Shown: one piece after another, positions 39,503 to 50,900 of the stretch | Position numbering within the stretch: the first letter of the stretch is position 1 | Layout of the letters: every line of letters begins with the position of its first letter | Source of the DNA: Cafeteria roenbergensis | Taxonomy: Eukaryota > Sar > Bigyra > Bicosoecida > Cafeteriaceae | Length of the DNA stretch: 64,000 nt | Assembly (NCBI GenBank): GCA_008330645.1 | Contig: VLTN01000061.1 | Coordinates: forward strand, 62,001 to 126,000 | Reading direction: 5' to 3' | Translations under genes and position numbers: made by a program | Notes under the pieces: generated by a model | What the model was told of the DNA's origin: nothing | What the model saw: only the letters and a program-made list of their open reading frames with translations | The model's database searches: none

Positions 39503-42500
39503 ATGGCCATGCAGGCGCGGACAGTGCGGCTCCCGGAGCTGGATGACGCGCATACGAGCTTTCTCGCTTTGCCGGGGAGCCGCGCGGAAGCCGGCCCGCA
39601 GTGACCGCGCGCCCGAGGCCGTTGCTGGCCGCCCCCTGCCGCCCCGAGGCCGACCCCTCGCACGCCCGCTGGCCTCGCCCCTCCCGCGCAGCCGTGACTC
39701 CGCCTTCTTGGAGGTGCTCGTGGGCCGCCTGGAGCGCGAGCTGCGCTGGTACCAGAAAGAGCTGGACGTGTCGGCCGACGCCGCACGAGATGTCAAGGCC
39801 ATGGCCGCGGCGTCGCAGGACGGGCCGGCGCCGTGGTCCGTCGACCCGGAACTCTTCCCCCCGCTGCTCGCGTCTTACGACAGGCGCATCGAGGAGCTGG
39901 AGGCCGTGGCTTCGCGAGTGACGGACCTGCAAGCGGCCGCACGCTCCCTCGGCGAGGAGAACGCGCGTCTTCGCGCCGACGTCGCGGCAAGCATGGCCGA
40001 CGTGCGGGCGGTGGCGGGATCGTCGCGCGGCGCGGGGGGCTCGGACCGGGATGACGCCGGGGACGCCGAGGAGGTGGCGCTGCTGCGCCAGGAGGTGGCC
40101 GCGCTGCGGTCAGCTGACGCCTCGCGTCGCCGGGAAACGGCCCGCATCACGGACGCCCTCCAGAAGCGCACTGCCACGCTGGAGGCTGTCCGCGCGTCCG
40201 CGCAGGACATGAGCGGCGCCCTGGAGGCGGCCAGGCGCCGGCTCGGCACTCTGACTGAGGAGGCACGCAGATCCGGGCAGGCCGCGGCAGCCGCGCTCAG
40301 CAGAGCAGAGGGCCTGTCGGAGCGGCTTAAGGAGGCCGAGGAGGAGGCGGCCGTGGCGAGGGAGGCTGCCCGAGAGTCGTCCGCCCGCGCAGCGTCTCTC
40401 GAGCGCACTGTCGCGTCGCTCTCCACGGAGGCAGCCCGGGAGGGCGAGGCCGCGGTGGAGCAGGCAGAATCCTTCCGGGTGAGCGGGCGGCGGGCCTGCG
40501 CGCTCCGGGGCTGGGCCTCTTGCCTTCTCGCGCGCGCCGAAACCGTTTCTCGCGCGCGTCGCCACGGCTTCTCGCGCGCGTCGCCACGGCTTCTCGCGCG
40601 CGTCGCCACGGCTTCTCGCGCGCGTCGCCACGGCTTCTCGCGCGCGTCGCCACGGCTTCTCGCGCGCGTCGCCACGGCTTCTCGCGCGCGTCGCCACGGC
40701 TTCTCGCGCTGCTGCCCCCCTCCTCCCCCGTGAATCCCTCCCGCAGCTCCGCTCGCACGAGCTGGCACGAGAGCTGCACGCCTCCCGATCAGAGGTGGCG
40801 CAGTGCCGCGAGCGCCTGCACGAGGCAGAGCTGGAGGCATCCACTTCGCGGCAGGACGCCGAGAGCCTCACCTCCGTGGTGGCCTCGCTGAAGCGGCAGC
40901 TGAGCGAGACAGACGGCCGCGAAGCCCGCGCGGCCACCAGGGAGCGCGAGGCAGCAGAGCGCGTGGAGGCGGCCAACGCGGACTGCGCGGCGGCGCAGCA
41001 GCAGGCGATGCACGCCCGGCGGTGAGAGCGCTTGCGAGCGTCTCGGCCACTTTGCCATGGCGAGCGGTCCAACCCGCTCGGTTGAACGCTCGCTGCAAGG
41101 GGGGGGGGTGGAGGGGGCACGTGTTGCTGGGATTCTGCCGCGATTGCATGCGCCCGCCCCCCATCCCGGCGTTGCTTCAAAGCGCGCGTCTGTGCGCGTG
41201 CGGCCGCGAATGACCATTCCGCCTGGTCGCAGGGAGGTGGCCCGCTTGCTGGAGCGGCGCCGTGTCGAGGTCGCGGAAGCCCTCGCCCACGAGAAGGCCG
41301 CCGTCGGCGCGACCCGCGACCGGCTCCACCAGGCGCTTCAGGAGCGGGACTCCGTGGCCGAACGAGCGGCGGCTGCCTTTGCGCGGCTGCAGGCGCGCGC
41401 AGAGGCTGCCGAGGCAGAGAGCAGAGCCGCCAAGGAGGCGCTTGAGCGAGAGCGGCGCGCGGTCAGGGCGGAGGCCGAGAGGCTTGCCAGGGCAACGCAG
41501 AAGGTGAGGGGGGTGCCGTGCCGTCACCGGCAGAGCAGACCTTGCTGTCGAGCGGGGGCAGGGGCGGGTTCAGGGGCGGAGGTGGCGATGGCTTGGCCTG
41601 GTACTCCAGCAGGCTTCAAGCTCTGCCGCGGTTGCGCGCTGACAGGCTGTGGGGCCGGCTGGCGAGCGATGTGATGGGCCCGGTCCCCGTGCACCTTGAC
41701 GCACCCCCCCCCCATCCCCGCCAGTTTCCCCCGCGCTCCCACCCGTGTTCCGCAGGCTCTTGGCAGCGCCGCCGCGGCGGAGGAGGAGCGCGATGCCACA
41801 AGGGCAGAGCTCGCGGAAGCCAGGCGGGCTGCTGAGGCAAGCAGCGCGGCCGCGGCCGATGCAGCCGCGGCCGCCTCCATTGAGACGTCGGCACTTCGCT
41901 CGTCGCTGGCAGAGGCAGAGGCCAGTCTGGCCAAGGAGCGAGCCGATCTGGCAGCCACCACCGGCCGCGCGGCAGAGCTCGAAGGAGTCCTTGAGCGACT
42001 CCGGGCCCAGTCCCGCAACGACGCTGAAACCGCCCAGCACGAGCTGAACGAGGCCCGCAGCGCTCGCGAGCGTGAGCGCCGGGACGCGGAGGACAGGATC
42101 GCGGCACTCAGGGAGGAGCTCAGAGGCGCAGCGGACAGGGAGAGCCAGGCAGTGGAGCGAGGGGAGCACGAGGCGGCCAAGGCCAAGGCAGAGCTCAGGG
42201 TGAGGGCGGCAGAGCCACAGCGCTTCGGGCGCATCGCGAGCGCGCGCGCCTGGGCGCGTTGCCTTGGCGCATGCGCGGGGTGGAATGGGGTGGGGTGGGC
42301 GCACGGGCAGGGTTGGGCTTGCCGCAATGCCTGAGCTCAATGGGGGGGAGGGGGTGCTGTCGCTTTGCCGCGAGACTGAGGGCTGCTGCGTTTGGTTCGC
42401 AAGGCGCGTGCTTGCATCGCAGGCTGCGCTCTCTCAGCTGGAGTCCAACACGTCTCAGCTGAGGGAGGAAAACTCCCGCCTCCGGGCTCGGGTGGACGAG

Positions 42501-44885
42501 CTGTCGACGCACATCGCATCACTCACGGCCAGGCAGGAGGAGACTGACGGCGACGTTCGACTGACGGCTGAGCAGCTGCGTCGGGCGCGCGCTGCGGCCG
42601 AGAGCGCCCAGGCTGAGGCAGAGGACAGGCAGTCGCACCTCGCAGCGGTGAGCGATGCCGAGCGACTCTGTCACAGCTGGCAGAGAGTCCGTTGGCGGGA
42701 CAGCCGTTGGCCTGCGTCGGTCGCGCGTGTGATTGGCCGCCGCCCACCCGCCTCCTCTCCCCCTCCCTGCCGCCCACCCCTCCTCCCTCTCCTCCGCCCC
42801 CCTCCTGTCACCGCGCCATGACCAAGCTGTGCGGCGCAGATGCTCACTCGCGCAGAGGACCAGGCGCGCGACGCGTCGCGTCTGCGGGGCGAGGTGGAGC
42901 AGGCCCGCGCGTCGGAGCTGCGGGAACAGCGCGCCCGCCGCACTGCTGACGCACGCGCTGCCGCCGTGGCAGAAGGGGTGAGACGGGCGATCGCAGCCGG
43001 CGTCCTCCTAGCTTGAGCGCATATCGCGCAGCTGTGCCGGTGCGTGGCGCAGCACAACACAGTCGCGCGTTTGCGCCGCTAGCCCCGCCTGGCTCAAGCC
43101 GCCAGTGGAAATTTCACTCCATCGGCCGCCTTTCCCTCGCAGTACGAAGTCCTGGAGATGTTTCTGGCGGAGCAAGGCCTTGCTGGTCCGGCCGAGGCGG
43201 CCGTGGCTAGGGCGAGGGCGCGCGCGTCAGCTGCTGCAATCAGCGCCACCGCGCCGCGGCCAGTGCTGCCGATTCGAGACGCAGAGCCCCCTCTGCCGCC
43301 CCCCGACATCTCCTCGTCCAAGGCCAGGGCACTCTACGCCCCAGCTGTCAAGCCCCGCCCGGAGTTCGCATCCAGCCACCACGATCACGGCCCGCACCGC
43401 CGCCGCGCATCCCCGGAGCGCAGCAACCCGTCCGCGGCCACTCGTCACGACGACTGGCGCGGCCCCTCCGAGGCCGTGAAGCAGGTCTCGAGAGCCAGCC
43501 CTTCGCGGGACGGCTGGCAGGAGCCCGAGTGGGCCGTTGAGAGCCTCGCCATGACGGGCCAGCGGTCCCTGGGCCAAACGCACAAGCAGCCAGCGCCACA
43601 CCGCGAGCACGACCAGCACCAGCACCTTCACCAGCCGCAGCACCAAAGTGGCTTGGAGACGAAGGAGGGTGAGCCGACTTCTCCACCGGCTGGCACCGGC
43701 AGCGCCGCGCCCTCGGGCGCCAGCACGGCCGCGCAGGCGGCCGCGGCTGGCCGTGGCTCTGCTGCCCATGGCTTGCTGCCGCATGGCGGCCGTTCCGGGA
43801 GCGCAACGACCGCCCGGCAGAGCTCCGGGGAGACGAGGACCACGCAGGGTGAGGCCGGTGCTGCCAGCCCGCCCGCTGGCCGCCGCTCGGAGGGCGGCGA
43901 CACCTCGTCCCGCCTGCGGCCGCTTGGCGCGCCGGGAGGGGACCATAGCCACCACGGCTCTGCCGACGCAGCCACGGCCAGCCGCCCTGTCAAGCAGGCT
44001 GCAAGCCACGCGCCGCCGCCACCGTCGCAGCCCCAGCCCCAGCCGCGGCCTGTCGTGGCGCCCCCTTCTGCGCCCGCCCAACCGTCACCAGCCCCTGCGC
44101 CAGTGCCAGCGCCAGCACCAGCGCCAGCACCAGCGCCAGCACCAGCGCCGGCGCCAGCACCGGCACCATCCACTGGCTTCCTGTCCTCGTTCGGCGGTGG
44201 CGCTGGCGGCGGCGGAGGCGCAGGTGCTGGTCTCGCTGCGGGGTTCGGCTCGGGTGGGTCGCAGCAGCCCAGCGCCGCCGGATCGGGATGGACGGGGCCC
44301 GCGGGGGGCGTCGGCGCCGGGCTCCGAGCGGATACGAGCCCTGGCTCAGGTGGCCACCGCGGAAGCGACGACTCGGATGCGGAGTCGGAGGGGAGGCAGG
44401 CGGTGCAGGGTCGCGCTGCGCCTCCCAGCGGCGCTGGGGCCGCTGCACGGGCAGGGGCGGGCGGTACGGCCGGCGGCTTTTCAGGCGGCGGGGTGGATCT
44501 GGACGGGGCAGAGGACGAGGATGCTCTGGCGTTCGATGACGTGGAGGAGATGGAGGAGATGCCCGCCAGCGACGGGGGCGGGTCGGCCGGTGACGACGCG
44601 AGCCACGGTGGCGACGATGCGTCGGGTGGCAGCAGCAGCGGGGGAGCGGGTGTGGCGGCAGCGGCCTCGTCGGGCGGCGCTGGCAATGTGAGCGCGGCAA
44701 GGGGCGGACCCGCTGCATCCGGGGGCGGTCTCGGCGGCGGCGTGGACCTGTCCGAGATGCTGGACGGCATGGAGGCGGGCGGGATGGGCGCGGTTGTTCA
44801 AGGCGGCGGCCTGGGCACGGGGCTCGATGCGGAGGCGCACGAGGAGGACGTTTCCTTCGGCTCGGAGGGCGACATCAGCTTTTGA
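39503..44885 (+). CDS. Eight-exon coiled-coil protein, unrecognised
   Basis: Exons: 39503-39600, 39692-40478, 40747-41021, 41233-41503, 41756-42199, 42423-42647, 42840-42977 and 43143-44885 (phases 2, 0, 2, 0, 0, 0, 0); 1326 residues. The N-terminus has FLEVLVGRLERELRWYQKEL and LFPPLLASYDRRIEELEAV, the best conserved-looking part. Residues ~90-760 are almost continuous coiled coil, for example LREENSRLRARVDELSTHIA and VASLKRQLSETDGREARAAT. The C-terminal ~570 residues are Pro/Ala/Gly/Ser low complexity ending in an acidic tail (AHEEDVSFGSEGDISF). The layout would suit a centrosome, basal-body or cytoskeletal scaffold, but no family signature supports that. The first intron has a GTGACC donor; the rest use GTGAG. 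Exons 3-7 are short and phase-compatible, typical of coiled-coil genes. Confidence 0.8.
40529..40704. repeat. 22-bp minisatellite inside an intron
   Basis: Seven exact head-to-tail copies of a 22-bp unit (CGCGCGCGTCGCCACGGCTT plus CT) at 40551-40704, preceded by one degenerate copy at 40529-40550. It lies wholly in intron 2 (40479-40746) of the coiled-coil gene. There are no spacers, so it is not a CRISPR array. Confidence 0.95.
44093..44168 (+). repeat. 12-bp coding repeat, Pro-Ala
   Basis: Several copies of a CCAGCGCCAGCA-type 12-bp unit encode (Pro-Ala)n in the C-terminal low-complexity region of the coiled-coil protein. Confidence 0.85.
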
Positions 44886-45045
44886 TTCAGGAGGTGGCCG
44901 CTCGTCGCCGCGGCGGGTGCATTGTGCGTGATGCTTTTGCGTGGGGCTTCGAGTGCTTGGCGGCAGCGGCAGAAGCAGCGGCAGGCGCCTGCGAATGTGC
45001 TCGGTTCGGAACGGCTCCGCGCCGTCACGACACACGCATGCACGT

Positions 45046-45728
45046 TCAGCCCTCGAAATCGGGGAAGCACTCGGCGAATTCCTTCTGCGAGGGAGGGAGG
45101 AAGGGTGCATGAGGAACATGTGGGCAATGATGGTTCGCGCGCAGCAACCGCCTTGGTTCGACCGCAACCTCTTGACGGGCGCAACTCACCCCGGAGTGCC
45201 TGCTAGCCACGTGGTCCTTGAGGCCGCCCTCCTTGACGGTGGACATGAACACTTGCTGCGGCGCGGTCTCGGCGGCAAACACGGCGGGCAGGGTTGCGTT
45301 TCGAGCGAGCGGCGCTCCCAAGCTGCCGACGCAGCTGCCGCACGCGACACTTGCTCACCATGCAAAGCGCGCACTTGTTGTCGACCACTCCGCTGCGCTT
45401 GGCGATGCCGGCCTTGCCGCCCCCGCCTGCGGCTCCGCGAAATTGCGAGCTCAACGAGTGGGGCTGGAGGGAGGCGCGCGGCGAGAACCGGGCGCGGAAC
45501 GACTCGAGGCTGCGCTGAGCTCACCGGCCGCGGCACGGGCGACCTTTTCGTCGCGCTTGGCCTTGTCCTTGCGGGCGCCTGCGATGGTGGCGTGGAAATA
45601 GGGCTCGAAGAAGGCCGCGGCGGCTGTGGACCTTGCGGCGGCCGCGAGGAGGGCGGCAACTGCGGGCCTGGCGCGTCCCCGACAGCATCCTCACGAGCGT
45701 TCTTCGATGCGTTAGATCCCTTGCCCAT
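45046..45728 (-). CDS. Small C2H2 zinc-finger protein (At2g23090/ZNF706-like)
   Basis: 86 residues encoded by five exons: 45695-45728, 45525-45578, 45359-45426, 45190-45255 and 45046-45084 (phases 1, 1, 0, 0). The protein starts MGKGSNASKNARARKDKAKR, a basic Lys/Arg/Ala helix, continues GGGGKAGIAKRS, and has one zinc finger: CALCM, then QVFMSTVKEGGLKDHVASRH (Cys-x2-Cys ... His-x4-His). It ends KEFAECFPDFEG. This order, and the CFP near the end, matches the small plant/fungal At2g23090-type proteins whose ending is H-PKS-ACFP; ZNF706 and SERF relatives are similar. Function in this family is poorly known. All four donors are GTGAG. The gene is divergent with the JmjC gene (212-bp spacer). Confidence 0.85.
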
Positions 45729-45940
45729 GGTTCCGCGCGACGCTGAGGGGCTGGCTTGCGGGTGCGAGGGTGGCGCTCGCCGAGCAACGTCGGAATGCCC
45801 GTGGCGGCAATTTCGGCAGAGTCCCGCCCTCGACTTGACCTTGAGATGAAAATCGAGGCTGCGCGGGTCGCAGCACCTCCAACGAGCGCGCCGCACGACC
45901 CGCGCGCCCATTCCCGGGGCCTGGGGGTCAGCCTTATGCC
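45729..45940. promoter_or_regulatory. Divergent promoter interval, zinc finger / JmjC
   Basis: 212 bp between divergent start codons, with one AT-richer patch (GAGATGAAAATCG near 45841). No TATA box is seen. Confidence 0.45.
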
Positions 45941-47647
45941 ATGAGTCGGTTCGCAGAGCCCAGGCTCCTTCGGGGCGGGTGTTGGGCCCTGCGCTGCGAC
46001 CCTGGCGAGGGACTCGAGGGGCTGGCGCTTGCCTGCAAGGGGGCCAGCCTCGACGTGCTCGCCGTCAGCGAGTCCGGGTACTGTTGCGGACACCCTTCGT
46101 TTCGCGAGGATGCCGTCCCGGTGGACGGGCAGGCATTCATGAAGGCCGTACTGCGCCCCTCGACGCTCGACAGCGCAATGGCGCGCAAGTACCTGGCCCA
46201 GGCCACGCAGCTGGAGCTTCCTGCTGCGCTCGCGGGGCTCCTGGTCACCCCAGAGCGACTGGCCAAGTCGGAGGTTGAGACCGTGGCCTTGTGGGCGAGC
46301 CCTGGGCAGACTTGCTGCAACGCCCACTGCGACGATCGTCACAACCTGCTTTGCGTCGCACGCGGCTGCAAGACGGTGGTGGCCGTGAACCCGGCGTGCG
46401 TGCTACCAGGCATGGGGCGCATCACAGAGGCGGGGGCGGCCAACCACTGCACGGCGTTCGCCCCGGCGCGAGTGCTGGAGGAATTGCTGGCAGCAGCGGC
46501 GGCGTGGCAACAAGCCCGGCGGCCATGGGAGCCGGTGCGCGTCATCCAGCTGGGAGGGTCAGGCTTCGCCGCCGGCACGACTACGCTGCGCGAGGGCCGC
46601 GCCGTGCACGAGTGGGTGGCGGCGGCGCTGCGGCAAGCGCTGCCGCCGGCTGGCTCGCGAGCCACGGTCGCCCCTTCCGCCGCTCAGGCTGCCGGGGACG
46701 AACCGGGAGGCGCCGCGCTAGCGTACGTTGCCCACGTTGGCCCTGGTGACGGCCTGGAGCTGCCGGCCGGCTGGTGGCACGCTGTGCGGTCGCAGGCAGG
46801 GACAATTGCGGTTTCGCACTGGCTGCGGCGGCCTGCTCCGGACCCAAGATCCGCCTCTGGGGCGCCCAGCTGCATCCGCACGGCTGTGAGCGTGATGCTC
46901 GAGGCTGAGCATTCGATAGCCGCGGCTCAGGTGGCGGCGGCGGCCCGGGCCGCGCTTGCCAAACTGGGCCACAGCTCGCCGCACGGAGCCGTGGCGGCGG
47001 CGGCGGAGGAAGCGTCGGCAGAGGCGACCGAGGCGGCGGAGGCGGAGGGGATGGCGAGGGCAGAAGCACCCCCACCACTGCCGCCAACAGCCCTCCATGA
47101 CGTCGAGCCGGCAGCGCTCCGTCGCGAGAGGGCTGCCAAGCGGCGGAGTCGGCGCAGCCACGAGGAGCCGGCGGGAAAGCGACACGCCGGCGAGGAGGCC
47201 GGCGACCCCGACCAACCCGTTGCGGGCAGCACAGGCGAAGCAGGCGAGCTTGTGGGCCTCGCTCTCCAGGCATCCGGGTCGGGAGGGGGCTTCCTGGCAC
47301 TGCTGGACTCGATTTTGACCTGCGAGGCGCTGCGGCGGCCGCTTGCGCAGTGGGCGCTGAGGCTGGCGGGCCCCGACCTGGAAGCGCTTTCGGCACAACT
47401 GGAAGGACATGGCAGTGATGAGCCCCCTGCCTGCTCCTGTGCTGCTGCCAGGCAAAGCTCCCGCGGCGTGTCGTTGCCGGCGACGCGACCGCGCGCCGAG
47501 ATCATGGCGCAGCTGTACGACGCGCTGGACAGCGTTGGCGGGCCCGGGGCTGCGTACGGCCTTTCGGTTCGGATGGCGGACGCGTGTACTACTGCGCGCC
47601 GTCAACACTTGCGAAGGGTGCTTGAACTTGTTGGCTGCGATGCGTGA
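45941..47647 (+). CDS. JmjC/cupin-8 family 2-oxoglutarate oxygenase-like protein
   Basis: Intronless, 568 residues from the ATG at 45941. The JmjC (cupin-8) fold is recognisable in residues ~60-310: ALWASPGQTCCNAHCDDRHN carries the iron-binding His-x-Asp (HCD), LLCVARGCKTVVAVNP follows as in FIH1, JMJD7 and TYW5-like proteins, and GLELPAGWWHAVRS supplies the distal iron-binding His. Such enzymes hydroxylate proteins or RNA using Fe(II) and 2-oxoglutarate. The substrate cannot be inferred. The C-terminal ~200 residues contain a basic patch (RRERAAKRRSRRSHEEPAGK) that could be a nuclear signal, then a helical end (ALRRPLAQWALRLAGPDLEA). It is followed 262 bp later by the GH63-type gene on the same strand. 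Confidence 0.82.
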   Translation: MSRFAEPRLLRGGCWALRCDPGEGLEGLALACKGASLDVLAVSESGYCCGHPSFREDAVPVDGQAFMKAVLRPSTLDSAMARKYLAQATQLELPAALAGLLVTPERLAKSEVETVALWASPGQTCCNAHCDDRHNLLCVARGCKTVVAVNPACVLPGMGRITEAGAANHCTAFAPARVLEELLAAAAAWQQARRPWEPVRVIQLGGSGFAAGTTTLREGRAVHEWVAAALRQALPPAGSRATVAPSAAQAAGDEPGGAALAYVAHVGPGDGLELPAGWWHAVRSQAGTIAVSHWLRRPAPDPRSASGAPSCIRTAVSVMLEAEHSIAAAQVAAAARAALAKLGHSSPHGAVAAAAEEASAEATEAAEAEGMARAEAPPPLPPTALHDVEPAALRRERAAKRRSRRSHEEPAGKRHAGEEAGDPDQPVAGSTGEAGELVGLALQASGSGGGFLALLDSILTCEALRRPLAQWALRLAGPDLEALSAQLEGHGSDEPPACSCAAARQSSRGVSLPATRPRAEIMAQLYDALDSVGGPGAAYGLSVRMADACTTARRQHLRRVLELVGCDA

Positions 47648-47909
47648 CGCCATCCCAGTGCCGGCATTCACCTGCCGGCCCCAGCTCAATGCCCGATGGC
47701 CCTGCACGATGGCCCACACGTTTGCGATGGTTCCCAATGCATGCGCAGTCTGCGACGCGGGCCGCCTCTGCTGCTCAAGGGGGAAGTCGCGCGCGCGTTT
47801 CCAGAGCACGCCGCGCCCGAAAGGCTCCGCAGAGCCTTGCGACCGAGCCGGCGGACTCAAGTCGCCGGATCCCCTCCGGGCGCCACCCAGGCTCCCCTGG
47901 CCGGCCTCA

Positions 47910-50900
47910 ATGGCTTCAGGCGGCCGCACATGGGCGTTTGTATTCGCCAACGGCACAATGGTGGTCCAGGGCAAGTTGCCGGACCAGTTTGAGGAGCTCA
48001 ACGCAGAGGGCGGCATCAAGTTCAGGTGGAAGCGAGTCAGCGGGTCCCCGCCCGCCGTCGTTGAGCTGCGGGACGAAGGGCGGCGGCTGAGCATGCGGAT
48101 AGAGACTGCCCGAGCGGTCCTGCGGCCGGACGGTGGGGAGTGGGCGGAGTTCAATCAGACGGAAGGCGGATCCCACGGCTCGTGGCGGAACATCAAGCGA
48201 GGTGGTGACGCCTTGGTCACGAGCGGCGCAGAACAGCAGCCAACGGCGTTCAAGTTCGACTGTGGCGGTGGTGTCCTGGCATCGGCAAGCGTGTCTTCCG
48301 TCGTGTGGTCGGAGTTTGATGCGTGCGGCTCACCCAAGCCCTTTCGCTTTCACCAGCTCAGCGCCCAGCGGGTGAGCGAGGGCAACTGGGAGCTCCTTCT
48401 GCACGACCAGGAGCGCGGCTGCTGCATGCGCCTCGTTGCGGGCAGCGCCGGTCTCTTCTGGCCCCCAAAGGCCGCTGGGGGTGCCGCCCACACGGTGCTT
48501 GCAGCGTCGGACTTCCAGAGCTTCGCCCCTCGCCACGGCTGCTCCTCCACGGGGCGCTTCGTCAGCACCGAGAGCGCGCCGTCCGTGGCCCTGCTCCTGG
48601 GCCAGAGCCCCGACCTCGCCGAGCGCCTGGAGCCGATCGAACGTCCCGCGATCAGCTGGACCTTCGCCTGCCAGCCGGAGACGTATCTCAGCATCTACGC
48701 GCGGGACCCGACGGCGGCGACCCGAAACCCCTTCAGGGACCGCGCGCTGCGCCTCCAGCACGACCCTGAGGCCGCCGCTCCCCTGCTCACCGTCCCCGCC
48801 ATGGCCGACGTGCGCGGCAGCCTGCCGGCCCCGCACTGGCCCGCCAACCCCGCTGCCATCGCCTGCTACTGGCGCGTGTGGGACCTCGCCTTCCGCAACC
48901 TCACCGCCCGGAAGGTCCCCGACTCCGTGACCAGCCGCTCCCGCGTGGTGGGCATTCCCTTCCCCTTCGCGGACACGGCCTTCAGCGACTGCCTCTTCAT
49001 GTGGGACTCCGTCTTCATCCTCTCCTTCGCCCGGTACGGCCGCCGCGCGTGCGACCTGTGGCAGGGCACCATGGACAACTTTTACGCCACGGCCCTGCAG
49101 GACGGTTTCATCTCCAAGGAGCTCAGGATGTCCGGCCACTTCCAGTACCACCCGCATGACCCCTGCTCCACCGGCCCAAACGTCCTCGCCTGGAGCGAGT
49201 GGGACCACTACCGCGCAACGGGCGACCTGGACCGCCTCGCCGACGTCTTCTGGCCGCTGGTCGCGTACCACAGGTGGACCCGTTCGAACCGCACCTGGCA
49301 GAACGGCACCTACTGGAGCACCGGCCTGGGCTGCGGCATGGACAACATTCCCCGGGCCGACAGGGAGGTCACCCTCAACCAGGACCTCTTCGCTGACCCG
49401 GGGCCGGACGACGCGGGTCCTGCCGCCGCTGCGAGGCCTGCTGCCCCGGCGGCGGCGGCGGCGGCGGCTGCTCCTTCGGCGGCGGCCGGCGGTGCGGCGG
49501 CGGCGGCCGGCGCGGCGAGTGCCGTCGCCCATGCTGGCCCCACGGGCGCCCACGACGTGTGCAGCGACGTCACCCTCAACTGCCCCTGGCTCAGCCACGG
49601 CCACCTCAGCTGGGTGGACGCCACCGCCCAGGCGCTGCTCAGCGCAGAGTGCATCATAGCCATCGCCGGCGAGCTCCACGCCAAGCGTCCCTCCGCCGGC
49701 GTCTCCCCTGCGCTGCTGCCGGATATGCACTCGGAGTGCGGGCGCCTCATGGCCTGGCTGCAGGAGCGGTCCTGGGACCCCCGCACCGCGCTCTTCCACG
49801 ACGTGGACGCGCACGGCCGCCGCACTCCCGTGATGCACGTCGGGGGGTTCTGGCCGCTGGTCGCCGGCGCGGCCACCGCCGGAACCGCCCGCCAGCTCCA
49901 CCGCGCGGGAACCACCCCCCTCGCCCCGCCCGATGCCCCCTCGGTGGGGACCACTGCCTCCCTCCTCCGTGCCGCCACGGCCGGGGCGGCCAAGTCCCAC
50001 GCCGCGGGCGCCGGCCTTCACGACAGCCACTCCGACACCGCCGAGGCAGACTCCGTTCCGAAGCCGCCCCCGGTCGTGCCCGCCCCTTGCCCCAGGCCGC
50101 GCAGCTTCCGCGCTGCCTCGCGCCCCGGCGGCCGCATCGTCTCGCCCACGGCCGCGCAAACTGCCGCTGCCGCCGCAGCGGAAATGGCATCCGCCCTCGC
50201 CACGCCCCCTCTGGGCCCCACGCCGTCCGGCGTCGTGCCGATCCCTCCACCCGACAGCCCTCTCGGCTCCCCGGCAGCCAGCACGCCAGCGTCCTCCGCC
50301 GCGGCTGCGCACCGCAGCCCCACGTTCGCCCCGCTTCCCAGCTCCGCCGCGCCGGCCGCCGGCCCGCGCTCGCGCGCGGCCGTGCCCGCCAACCGCAGCG
50401 ACTCCGACGTGGGAATCGGCACGGCCCTGCTTCGCGACGCCGAGCTCCTCGCAGCGGCGTCGGCGCCCTCGTCCGCCACCCAGTCACCGGGCGCGTCTGG
50501 CGCGCCCGATCCGGAAGCAGCAACGTCAGCCGCCGCCACCTGCCGCCCGGCCCTCCGCCAGGCGGCCCCCGTCCCGCTGGCCGGCTTGAACATGCCCGCC
50601 TCGCAAGTGCTTTCGCTGCCGAGCGCGCGGAGGATGGCAGAGCTGCTGCACGACCCCGCGGCGTTCGGCACCCCGACCGCCGTCCCCAGCCTCGTGGCAT
50701 CGGACCGATGCTTCGACCCGACCGGCGGCTACTGGCGCGGCGGTGTTTGGTCGCCGACCACCTACATGGTGCTGCGCGGCCTGCGGCGCGCGGGCCTCTC
50801 GGCCGACGAGCATGCAGTGGCCTTGCGCCACTGCCGCGCCGTGTGGGAGGCCTTCGAGGCCACAGGCACTGTGCACGAGAACTACAGCCCGGTGGCCGCG

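Noticed and set aside
40529-40704. CRISPR-like periodic repeat
   Set aside because: The copies are contiguous with no spacers, and the array lies inside a spliced intron of a eukaryotic gene.
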